Below are positions 1-8,600 of a stretch of 64,000 bases of DNA, in pieces. The notes below the pieces were generated by a model. That model worked only from the letters and a program-made list of their open reading frames with translations. It searched no databases and had not been told where the DNA came from. Every line of letters begins with the position of its first letter. The stretch's first letter is position 1. The DNA is taken from contig NZ_AP023355.1 in the NCBI RefSeq assembly GCF_016865425.1, forward strand, positions 4,524,198 to 4,588,197, read 5' to 3'. This stretch comes from Actinocatenispora thailandica (GTDB lineage Bacteria; Actinomycetota; Actinomycetes; Mycobacteriales; Micromonosporaceae). The position numbers and the translations under genes were made by a program.

Positions 1-27
1 GTCAATAGTGGGAAGCGTAGGCCACCC

Positions 28-1575
28 ATGAACGAACACCACGACGACGAACACCACGACGACGAACACCACGACGACGAACACCACGACGTGCTCATCG
101 TCGGCGCCGGGTTCTCCGGCCTCGGCGCCGCCGTCCGGCTGCGTCAGGCCGGCCGGCACGACTTCGTCGTCCTGGAGCGTGCCGACGACGTCGGCGGCAC
201 CTGGCGCGACAACGACTACCCCGGCGCCGCCTGCGACGTGCCGTCACACCTCTACTCGCTGTCGTTCGCGCCCAACCCGCGCTGGAGCCGGTCGTTCTCC
301 CCGCAACCGGAGATCCGCCAGTACCTTCGGGATCTGGTGGCACGCTACGACCTGACGCCGCACCTGCGGCTCGGCCACGACCTGCTCGAGGCGCGGTGGG
401 ACGAGGCGACCGCTCGCTGGCGGGTGCGAACCGGCCAGGGCAGCTTCACCGGCCGGGTGCTGGTGCTCGGTACCGGGCCGCTGTCCGCACCGAAGCTGCC
501 GGCGATCGACGGGCTCGACGACTTCGCCGGTACCACGTTCCACTCCGCGCGCTGGCGGCACGACCACGACCTGACCGGCCGGCGCGTCGCGGTGATCGGC
601 ACCGGCGCCTCGGCGATCCAGTTCGTGCCGCGCATCGCCGGGACGGTCCAGCGGCTGACCGTCTTCCAGCGCACCCCGCCGTGGATCATCCCGCGCAACG
701 ACCGGCCGATCAGCGGCCTGGAGCAGTGGCTGTACCAGCACCTACCACCGGCCCGGTTGGCGGTGCGCGCCGGCATCTACACCGCCCGGGAGACGCTGGC
801 GGTCGGCATGACGCTGCAGCCCCCGCTACTCGACGCCGTGGCCGCCCTCGCCCGCGGCCACCTCCGCCGGCAGGTCCCCGACCCCGCGCTGCGCGACCGG
901 CTGCGACCCGACTACCGGATCGGCTGCAAGCGCATCCTGCTGTCCGACGACTTCTACCCGGCCCTGGCCCGGGACAACGTCGAGCTCGTCACCGACTCGA
1001 TCGACCGGATCGAGCCGGACGCGGTGCGCACCGCCGACGGCCGCCGGCACCCGGTCGACACCATCGTGTTCGGTACCGGCTTCGAGGCGACCCGGCCACC
1101 GATCGCCGCGGCCGTCACCGGACGCGACGGGGTGCGGCTGGCCGACGCCTGGGCGGACGGGATGAGCGCCTACCGCGGCTCCACGGTGGCCGGCTTCCCG
1201 AACCTGTTCCTGCTCATCGGCCCGAACACCGGGCTCGGTCACACGTCGATGATCTACATCATCGAGTCCCAGCTCAACTACCTGGTGACCGCACTGTCCA
1301 AGATGGACCAGCACGGCGTCGCCGCGATGGAGGTCGACGCGGGCGCGCAGCACGCGTACAACGAGGCGCTGCAACGGCGGCTCGGCAGCACCGTCTGGAA
1401 CACCGGCGGTTGCGCCAGCTGGTACCTGGACGCGAACGGGCGCAACACCACCCTGTGGCCGTCGTTCACCTGGCGGTTCCGCCGGCTGACCCGCAACTTC
1501 GACCCGCGCGGCTACCACCTGCGCACCGAGCAGGAGGTGGCGGCCCGATGCACGCCGCAGACACCCGTACGGTGA
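28..1575 (+). CDS. Flavin-dependent monooxygenase, Baeyer-Villiger/MymA type
   Basis: A 515-residue FAD/NADPH monooxygenase expected to insert one oxygen atom into a ketone or lipid-like substrate in the cytoplasm. The FAD Rossmann motif GAGFSG is at residues 26-31, the NADP-binding motif GTGAS near 191-195, and the Baeyer-Villiger fingerprint FxGxxxHxxxW at 166-176, where the usual following Pro or Asp is Arg. The two downstream genes (hydrolase, dehydrogenase) overlap it or each other, so it heads an operon resembling mycobacterial mymA-lipR-sadH (Rv3083-Rv3085). Residues 3-21 are EHHDD repeats just before the FAD strand. No clear ribosome binding site precedes the ATG. The substrate cannot be told. 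Confidence 0.88.
   Translation: MNEHHDDEHHDDEHHDDEHHDVLIVGAGFSGLGAAVRLRQAGRHDFVVLERADDVGGTWRDNDYPGAACDVPSHLYSLSFAPNPRWSRSFSPQPEIRQYLRDLVARYDLTPHLRLGHDLLEARWDEATARWRVRTGQGSFTGRVLVLGTGPLSAPKLPAIDGLDDFAGTTFHSARWRHDHDLTGRRVAVIGTGASAIQFVPRIAGTVQRLTVFQRTPPWIIPRNDRPISGLEQWLYQHLPPARLAVRAGIYTARETLAVGMTLQPPLLDAVAALARGHLRRQVPDPALRDRLRPDYRIGCKRILLSDDFYPALARDNVELVTDSIDRIEPDAVRTADGRRHPVDTIVFGTGFEATRPPIAAAVTGRDGVRLADAWADGMSAYRGSTVAGFPNLFLLIGPNTGLGHTSMIYIIESQLNYLVTALSKMDQHGVAAMEVDAGAQHAYNEALQRRLGSTVWNTGGCASWYLDANGRNTTLWPSFTWRFRRLTRNFDPRGYHLRTEQEVAARCTPQTPVR
34..90 (+). repeat. 15-bp tandem repeat encoding EHHDD
   Basis: Almost four in-frame copies of GAACACCACGACGAC, the last lacking its final codon, lie between the start codon and the first beta strand of the monooxygenase. 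They add an acidic, histidine-rich N-terminal tag. The copies are nearly identical, which suggests recent replication slippage. Confidence 0.9.
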
Positions 1576-2462
1576 TCGCACCGGATGGCACCCGGCTCGC
1601 CGCGTACGTCAGCGGCCCGGCGGACGCCGGCACCACGCTGGTACTCGCGCACGGCTGGACCCTCACCTCCGTCGCCTGGCGCCCGGTGATCGCCCAGCTG
1701 CACCGGATCGCGCCACACCTGCGCGTCGTCGCGTACGACCAGCGACACCACGGCGACTCCGGCCGTGGCGACTCGACGCTGTCGATCGACCTGCTCGGTG
1801 CCGATCTCGGTGCGGTCGTCGACCAGCTGGCGCCGGACGGCCGGCTGCTGCTCGGCGGTCACTCGATGGGCGGCATGACGGTGCTGGCGCTCGCCGCCGC
1901 CCACCCCGAACTGATCGACGACCGGGTCGACGGGGTGCTGCTGGTCGGCACCTCCGCCGGCGACCTGGCCGGCGACCGGGGCGGGCTACTGGCGCTGTTC
2001 GGCGGCCCGGTCGGCGCCGCGCTGGCCACCTGTTCGTCCCTCGTGGACGGTGCCCGGAGGTTCGCCGCGCCGGTGCTGCCGGCGTACCGGCGGGCGCTGG
2101 GGCCGTTGCTGTTCGGCCCGATCGCCGCGCCGGAGGTGGTCCGGGTCGGCACCGAGCTGATCTTCGGCTGCCGGATCCGTACCGTGGTCGAGTTCGTCCC
2201 GGCGCTGCGCGGCCACGACAAGCGCAACGCCCTCGGGCCCCTCGCGGCGGTCCCGGTGCACGTGTTCGTCGGCCGGTACGACCGGCTCACGCCGCCGCGG
2301 CACGCCCGGTACCTCGCCGAGCACATCGACGGCGCGCAGCTCACCGTGCTGCCGCACTGCGGGCACATGCTCACCCTGGAGTGCCCGCAGCTGCTCGCCC
2401 GAACCATCGCCGCACTGGTGCAGCGGCGGGAAGGAGACCGGGATGCGTCGATCCCTGCGTGA
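1548..2462 (+). CDS. Alpha/beta hydrolase (LipR-like esterase)
   Basis: A 304-residue alpha/beta-hydrolase fold protein. The nucleophile elbow GHSMGG places the catalytic Ser at residue 106. A late Asp lies in GRYDRLTPP and the catalytic His in HCGHMLTLE. The ATG at 1548 overlaps the end of the monooxygenase gene by 28 bases, so translation is probably coupled; longer readings upstream lie in a frame already used by that gene. In the mymA-like arrangement the hydrolase would act on an ester or lactone linked to the monooxygenase product, but that is inference from context. No signal peptide is seen, so it is probably cytoplasmic. Confidence 0.86.
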   Translation: MHAADTRTVIAPDGTRLAAYVSGPADAGTTLVLAHGWTLTSVAWRPVIAQLHRIAPHLRVVAYDQRHHGDSGRGDSTLSIDLLGADLGAVVDQLAPDGRLLLGGHSMGGMTVLALAAAHPELIDDRVDGVLLVGTSAGDLAGDRGGLLALFGGPVGAALATCSSLVDGARRFAAPVLPAYRRALGPLLFGPIAAPEVVRVGTELIFGCRIRTVVEFVPALRGHDKRNALGPLAAVPVHVFVGRYDRLTPPRHARYLAEHIDGAQLTVLPHCGHMLTLECPQLLARTIAALVQRREGDRDASIPA

Positions 2463-3315
2463 CGCCGTCGTGCTCGTCACCGGACCGGCCCGCGGCATCG
2501 GCGAGCGCGTCGCCCGGCTCGCCGCCGCCCGCGGCGCCCGGCTGGCGCTGGTCGGGCTGGAGGCCGCCCGGCTCGCCGCCCTCGCGGCCGAACTCGGTGA
2601 CCGGCACAGCTGGTACCGCTGTGACGTGACCGACCAGGCCGAGCTGGACGCCGCGGTGGCCGGCACGATCGACCGGTACGGGCGGATCGACGTCGTCGTC
2701 GCCAACGCCGGCATCGCCAACAACGGCACGGTCGCGGTCAACCCGGCGGACGCGCTCGCCCGCACCGTGGAGGTGAACCTGATCGGCGTGATGCGTACCG
2801 TCTCGGCGACCCTGCCGGCGCTGCGGGAGAGCCGCGGTTACGCGTTGCTGGTCTCCTCCGCCGCGGCGTTCACCGTGCTGCCCGGCATGGCGGCGTACTG
2901 CGCGTCCAAGGCCGGCGTCGAGCAGTTCGGCAACGCGCTACGGCTGGAGGTGGCGCACCACGGCGTGGCGGTCGGCACCGCGCACCCGATCTGGGTGGAC
3001 ACCGACCTGGTCCGCGACCAGCAGCACGACCTGCGCACCTTCCGCGCGGTGGTGCGCAGGCTGCCCTACCCGCTCAACACCACCATCACCGTCGAGAAGT
3101 GCGCACTGTCCATCGTGGACGGTATCGAGCGCCGTGCCCGCCGGGTGTACGCGCCGCGTTCGCTCGCCGCCGTCCAGGCGCTGCGCACCATCTACACCGG
3201 GCCGGTCGCCGGCGCGGTGCTCGCCCGCGGCGCCCGCACCAGAGTGCCGGAGCTGGAGGCCGAGGTACGCGCGCTGGGCCGCTCTTTCGGATCCCGCAGC
3301 GCCGCGGACCGCTGA
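2443..3315 (+). CDS. Short-chain dehydrogenase/reductase (SadH-like)
   Basis: A 290-residue NAD(P)-dependent oxidoreductase of the classical SDR family. The cofactor loop is TGPARGIG at residues 13-20, with Pro where Ala or Gly is usual. NAG appears in VVANAGIA, and the catalytic YxxxK is Y152/K156. Its start overlaps the hydrolase gene by 20 bases, making it the third gene of the mymA-like operon. A role in interconverting an alcohol and a ketone for the monooxygenase is plausible. A GC-rich hairpin follows the stop codon. Confidence 0.87.
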   Translation: MRRSLRDAVVLVTGPARGIGERVARLAAARGARLALVGLEAARLAALAAELGDRHSWYRCDVTDQAELDAAVAGTIDRYGRIDVVVANAGIANNGTVAVNPADALARTVEVNLIGVMRTVSATLPALRESRGYALLVSSAAAFTVLPGMAAYCASKAGVEQFGNALRLEVAHHGVAVGTAHPIWVDTDLVRDQQHDLRTFRAVVRRLPYPLNTTITVEKCALSIVDGIERRARRVYAPRSLAAVQALRTIYTGPVAGAVLARGARTRVPELEAEVRALGRSFGSRSAADR

Positions 3316-3322
3316 GCATGGC

Positions 3323-3358
3323 GCCGCGGCCGGCCGGGAGGGGGAGGCCGGCCGCGGC
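3323..3358. terminator. Bidirectional hairpin terminator
   Basis: Perfect 13-bp arms GCCGCGGCCGGCC and GGCCGGCCGCGGC enclose a 10-base loop. The hairpin sits 8 bases after the dehydrogenase stop and just past the stop of the convergent amidase gene, so it can end both transcripts. There is no T-run. Confidence 0.7.
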
Positions 3359-3366
3359 ACCGGTCA

Positions 3367-4539
3367 TCAGGCCATCAGCGCGGTGCGCAGGATGCCACCG
3401 GACAGCGCGCACCAGGTGTTGGTGCCGACGAGGCCGTTCACCGTCACGTGGTGCAGCCCCTGCAGGTTGGCGATCGCCGCCGCGGTGGCGGTGTCGAAGG
3501 TCCCGGTCGCCGACACCTGGTCGTACCCCTTGTGCTGGAGCAGCTGCTGCACGCCGACCACCCGCTCCCCGGTGTCGCCCGGCCCGAGCGGCGCCACCAG
3601 CGTCTCCCAGGTCTTCGTGGTCAGGGTGGCGTCCTGGTCGACCGGCAGCGAGTTCCTCGCCTGCCAGTCCTGCACCGCCGCCACCGTGTCGGCGCCGAAG
3701 ACACCGTTCGCGGTGAGCTGGTAGCCGCGCGCGTTGAGCAGGTGCTGGGCCAGCTTGACGACCGGCCCACCGACGAACTTCCAGATGTCCGGCCAGCGCC
3801 GCTCCGGCGCCGCCGACGCGGTCTCTCCCAACCCGTCCAGCACCGAGCGGCGGATGCCGGGGAACATCCGGTAGAACGCGATGCCGGGGCAGTCGGTGTC
3901 CCGGAAGTCCCAGTGCCCGAAGATGTCGTACGCGTGCAGCCCGTACTGCTGGCAGACGGTGACGCACAGCGCGGTCAGCGAGCTGACCAGGGCGGCCGGC
4001 GGCGTCACGGTGACGTAGGTGCCCTCGTTCTCGATGCCGATCGCGTTGCCGTTCTCGCCCGGGCAGTGCGCCGCGACCACCTGCTGCTTGCCGGCGGTCA
4101 GCGTCTCCAGGCTGCGATGCCGGCCCTCCAGCACGTACCCGCCGCGGCTGACGGTGAAGTGCTGCCCGGTGTCCGCCCAGCCGTTGGTGTCCATGTGCAG
4201 GTCCTGGCAGTCCCGGGCGAGCTGCTCGGCGTGCGCCTGGGAGTAGTCGGTGACGTTCGGGAACGCCATGTGGTGCACGATGATCTTGTTGGTGACGTTG
4301 CCGCTGAGCTGGATCGTACTGGACGGTGGCCGGGCACCCCACTCGTCGCACCCGATGATCGTGTCCAGCTCGCTGTTCGGGCGCAGCCGCGCGGCCCTCG
4401 CGCGGGGCGTCGCCGGATCGGCGCCCGCGGCGGCCGCACCGGCGAGCCCCAGCCCACCGCCGACCACGGCGACGGTCGCGGTACCCAGGGTGGCCTTCAG
4501 CAGCGTCCGGCGGTCCAGCTCGGCTCGGTCGTGCGACAT
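3367..4539 (-). CDS. Tat-exported N-acetylmuramoyl-L-alanine amidase with two peptidoglycan-binding domains
   Basis: A 390-residue exported cell-wall hydrolase. The N-terminus carries a twin-arginine signal (DRRTLLK, residues 9-15) followed by a hydrophobic Ala/Gly stretch to about residue 40. The PGRP/amidase_2 domain spans roughly 55-235, with candidate zinc ligands H89 or H90, H209 and C217; the eight-residue H-to-C spacing matches T7 lysozyme-type amidases. Two peptidoglycan-binding repeats follow (about 250-310 and 315-385). It should cut the lactyl-peptide bond of peptidoglycan outside the membrane. The gene is transcribed alone and diverges from the beta-helix gene at 4970. Confidence 0.9.
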   Translation of the reverse strand: MSHDRAELDRRTLLKATLGTATVAVVGGGLGLAGAAAAGADPATPRARAARLRPNSELDTIIGCDEWGARPPSSTIQLSGNVTNKIIVHHMAFPNVTDYSQAHAEQLARDCQDLHMDTNGWADTGQHFTVSRGGYVLEGRHRSLETLTAGKQQVVAAHCPGENGNAIGIENEGTYVTVTPPAALVSSLTALCVTVCQQYGLHAYDIFGHWDFRDTDCPGIAFYRMFPGIRRSVLDGLGETASAAPERRWPDIWKFVGGPVVKLAQHLLNARGYQLTANGVFGADTVAAVQDWQARNSLPVDQDATLTTKTWETLVAPLGPGDTGERVVGVQQLLQHKGYDQVSATGTFDTATAAAIANLQGLHHVTVNGLVGTNTWCALSGGILRTALMA

Positions 4540-4969
4540 GCCGCCTCCACACGTAGGTAAGAGTTTGCAGAAATGTCGGATCCGACCGAAGAATATTGCC
4601 AGCTACGCCGTGGCGCTACCCGGGAAACCACTCGAATCGGGCGGCGGGCGAGCTCGGTCTCGTCTCGACCACGCGGGTGCGCACCGCCAACGTGATCGAC
4701 GCCGGAGTCACGATCCGCACCCGGGCCGGACCGCACCCGGTCGACACGACCGTGCCGGACGATCGTGGCCGGTACTCAGCGCCGCGCCGGGTTGCGGCGC
4801 CGACGCAGGTGCAGCTCGATGACCAGGACGTTCGGGACCCCTGCGCCGCGCCGCACACGCCACCGTCTCCGGCCGCGTCTTCCCCGAGAACAAGTTTGAT
4901 ACATCTTCGGCTAGCCAAAAGAACATATCAAACTCGGGCGGTTCGTGACGTCCGTCGTACGCTCGGTGG
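4540..4969. promoter_or_regulatory. Divergent intergenic region with an AT-rich inverted repeat
   Basis: This 430-bp gap separates two divergent genes and holds no credible gene. Its only notable element is an AT-rich stretch near 4890-4935 with 9-base arms AGTTTGATA (4893-4901) and TATCAAACT (4926-4934). That stretch is where a promoter and operator for the gene starting at 4970 would lie. No convincing -35/-10 pair could be fixed. Confidence 0.45.
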
Positions 4970-5566
4970 GTGTTGTTGGAGCATCGAGGGGCCCGGCCGG
5001 TCGTACCGGAGTCCGCGTACGTGGCACCGACCGCCGTGCTGTGCGGGGCCGTGGTGCTCGGCGAGCGCGTCCGCGTCCTGCACGGCGCGGTGCTGACCGC
5101 CGAGGACGGCGAGGTGCAGGTCGGTTCGGACGTGGTGGTGATGGAGAACGCGCTGGTCCGCGGGCGGGCCGGGCACCCGGCAGTGGTCGGCGACGCGGTG
5201 CTGATCGGCCCGCACGCGCACCTGAACGGAGCGCGCGTCGAGGACGAGGTGTTCGCCGCCACCGGCGTGTCGATGTTCCCGGGCGCGGTCGCCGGGACCC
5301 GGTCGGAACTGCGCATCAACAGCGTGCTGCACGTCAACTCCCGGCTGGCCGCCGACGCGGTGCTGCCGATCGGCTGGATCGCGGTCGGTGACCCGGCGCA
5401 GCTGTTCCCGCCGGACCGGCACGGCGAACTGTGGAAGATCCAGCGCGGTCTCGACTTCCCCGGCACCGTGTACGGCGCCGACCGCGACACGTCGATGCGG
5501 TCGCTGATGGCCCGGCAGGTCGAGTTCTACGGCGCGCACCGCGACGACCGCCGCCTCGACGAGTGA
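4970..5566 (+). CDS. Gamma-carbonic-anhydrase-like hexapeptide-repeat protein
   Basis: A 198-residue left-handed beta-helix protein of the gamma carbonic anhydrase/PaaY group, translated from GTG. Hexapeptide turns run through residues about 15-125 (for example VAPTAVLCGAVVLGE). The motif GPHAHLNGARV keeps one His-rich turn. The other canonical His ligand positions are not obvious, so carbonic anhydrase activity is uncertain and an acyl-binding or assembly role is possible. The C-terminal helix region (GELWKIQRGLDFPGTVYG) is unlike the family's catalytic core. It is a single gene that converges on hrpA. Confidence 0.72.
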   Translation: MLLEHRGARPVVPESAYVAPTAVLCGAVVLGERVRVLHGAVLTAEDGEVQVGSDVVVMENALVRGRAGHPAVVGDAVLIGPHAHLNGARVEDEVFAATGVSMFPGAVAGTRSELRINSVLHVNSRLAADAVLPIGWIAVGDPAQLFPPDRHGELWKIQRGLDFPGTVYGADRDTSMRSLMARQVEFYGAHRDDRRLDE

Positions 5567-5624
5567 GGCGCCCGGCGGCCCGGCGAGCGGTGCCGGGGAG
5601 GGCCGACACCGCGGCGGCCGGGGG

Positions 5625-8600
5625 TCACAGGGCGTCGAGGGCGCGTTCGATGCGGCGGTCGGAGATCGGGTACGGGGTGCCGAGGCTCTGCGCGAAGTAG
5701 GAGACGCGCAACTCCTCCAGCATCCACCGGATCGCGGTCAGCTCGGCGCTCGGCGGGCGCTGCGCGCGGACGTCGTCGTACTCGGCGGTCAGCTCGCGGA
5801 CCCGGGTCATCTGCTCCCGGTCGCGCTGCGGGTTGGCGGGCAACCGATCCAGCCGTTTGTCCACAGCGGACAGATAGCGCGGCAGGTCGGCGAGGCGCTG
5901 CCAGCCGGTCTCGGCGACGAACCCGGCGTGTACCAGCCCGGCCAGCTGCTGCTTGATGTCGGCGAGCGCGCCGACCAGCAACACGTTGTTGGTGTTGGCG
6001 ACCCGGGCGAGCACCCGCCGGTGCGCGGCGAGGATCTTCTCCACCGCGGTCAACGCGCCGAGCACCATCGGGTTCAGGTTGGCGCGGACCGCGTCGCGCA
6101 GCCGGCCGAACCCCGCCTCGTCGTAGCCGGGGCCGCCGGCGTCGGCGATCAGCTTGTCCGCGGCGCAGTCGGTACAGTCGGCGAGCAGCGCGGCGACGCT
6201 GCCGTCCGGGTTGGTGGACAACGCCAGCTTGCTGGTGTTGGACAGGTTGGCCAGCACGTACTTCGCCGGCGACGGGATGGACAGCAGAATCAGCCGGCGG
6301 GTGCCGCGCCACATCTGCTCGCGCTGCGCGGCCGGGGTGTCGGCCAGCCGTACCGACACCGTGTCGCCGTCGTCGTGCAACGTCGGGTAGGCCCGGACGT
6401 GCTGGCCGCCGACGCTCTGCTCGTACAGCTGGGGCAGTTCGCCGATCGTCCAGTCGGTCAGGCCGGTGCGCTCGATTCCCTGCACCGAGGCGGTGAGCGC
6501 GCTGCGCGCCTGCTCGGCGAGCTGGTCCTTGAGAGCGCCGAGGTCGCGGCCGGTGGCGACCGGGTCACCGCCGCCGTCCTCGACGACGTAGTGCGGGCGC
6601 AGGTGCGCCGGCAGCGCGTCCAGCTGCCAGGCCTCGCGCGGCACGTGCACCCCGAGCATGTCGCGCAGGCCGCGCTCGATCGCGGTCAGCAGCGGGCCGT
6701 CGGCCGGCGAGATGCGCGCCAGCAACGCCCGGGCGGTGTCCGGTACCGGCACCAGCGAGCGGCGCAGCTGCTTCGGCAACCCCTTGAGCAGCGCGGTGAC
6801 CAGCTCCTCGCGCAGCCCGGGTACCTGCCAGTCGAGCTGCTCGCCGCGCACCTGGCCGAGCACGGCGAGCGGCACGTGCACGGTGACCCCGTCGTCCGCG
6901 GTGCCGGGCTCGAACGCGTACGACAGCGGCAGCCGCAGGCCATCGGAGTGCCACTCGTCCGGGTACGCCTCGGCGCTGACCGCGCCCGCCGCGTCGGTGA
7001 CGAGCATGTCCGGGGTGAAGGTCAGCAGCTCCGGCTGCTCGCGCCGGGTCTTCTTCCACCACGCGTCGAAGTGCCGGCCGCTGACCACCTCGGCGGGGAT
7101 CCGGGCGTCGTAGAACTCGTACAGGGTGTCGTCGTCGACCACGATGTCCCGGCGCCGGGACCGGTTCTCCAGGTCGGCGACGTCCTCCCGGAGCCGCTGG
7201 TTGGCGGCGAAGAACTGGTGGTGCGTCTCCCAGTCGCCGTCCACCAGGGCGTGCCGGATGAACAGGTCGCGGGCCACCTCGGGGTCGATCCGGCCGTAGT
7301 TCACCTTGCGGCGCGGCACGATCGGCACCCCGTAGAGGGTGACCTTCTCGTACCCGACGACCGCGGCCTGGCGTTTCTCCCAGTGCGGCTCGGAGTACGT
7401 GCGCTTGACCAGGTGCCCGGCCAGCGCCTCCACTGTGGACGGATCGATGCCGGCGACCACCCGGGCCCACAGCCGGGAGGTCTCCACCAGCTCGGCGGCC
7501 ATCACGAACTGCGGCTGCTTGCGCGCCAGCGCCGACCCCGGGAAGATGGCGAACTTCGCGCCCCGGGCGCCCAGGTACTCCACCGGGCCGCGGGCCTTCT
7601 GCTGCTTCTTGCGTTCGGTGTCCTTGAGCCCGATGTGCGACAGCAGGCCGGACAGCAACGCGGTGTGCACCCGGTCGGCCGGTGCGTCGGTGCTGTTGCG
7701 CTCGATGCCCATCCCGCGGATCACCTGGCGCAGCTGGGCGTGCAGGTCCTGCCACTCCCGTACCCGGAGGTAGTTGAGGTACTCGGCCCGGCACAGCTTG
7801 CGGAACTGGTTGCCGGACAGCTCCTTCTGCTTGTCCCGGAGGTACCGCCACAGGTTCAGGTAGGCGAGGAAGTCCGACTCCTTGTCGGCGAACCGGGCGT
7901 GCGCCTGCGAGGCCTGCTGCTGCGCGTCCGCCGGCCGCTCCCGCGGGTCCTGGATGGACAGTGCCGCCGTGATGACCAGCACCTCGCGCACGCAGTCGTT
8001 CGTGTCGGCCTCGATGATCATCCGGGCCAGCCGCGGGTCGATCGGCAGCTCGGCGATCCGCCGGCCGAGCTTGGTCAGCTCGCCGCCGGAGCCGAGCGCG
8101 CTCAGCTCCTCCAGCAACTGCACGCCGGCCCGCACCTGCCGGGAGTCCGGCGGATCGATGAACGGGAAGTCCCCGATGTCACCCAGCCGCGCGGCGGCCA
8201 TCTGCAGCAGCACCGACGCCAGGTTGGTGCGCAGGATCTCCGGATCGGTGTACTCGGGCCGGGAGGCGAAGTCGTCCTCGTCGTAGAGCCGGATGCAGAT
8301 GCCGTCCGAGGTGCGCCCGCAGCGGCCCATCCGCTGGTTCGCCGACGCCTGCGAGACCGGTTCGATCGGCAGCCGCTGCACCTTCAGCCGGTGACTGTAG
8401 CGCGAGATGCGCGCCGTCCCGGTGTCGATCACGTAGCGGATGCCCGGCACCGTCAGCGACGTCTCGGCGACGTTGGTCGCGAGCACCACCCGGCGGCCGC
8501 GGTGCGGCTGGAACACCCGGTGCTGCTCGGCCGACGACAACCGCGCGTACAGCGGCAGCACCTCCAACGTCTCGGTACCGGGTCTGCTGCCGCGTTGCTG

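Noticed and set aside
4885-4900. A LexA box at GAACAAGTTTG
   Set aside because: The half-sites are two bases apart instead of four, so it does not fit the SOS consensus.
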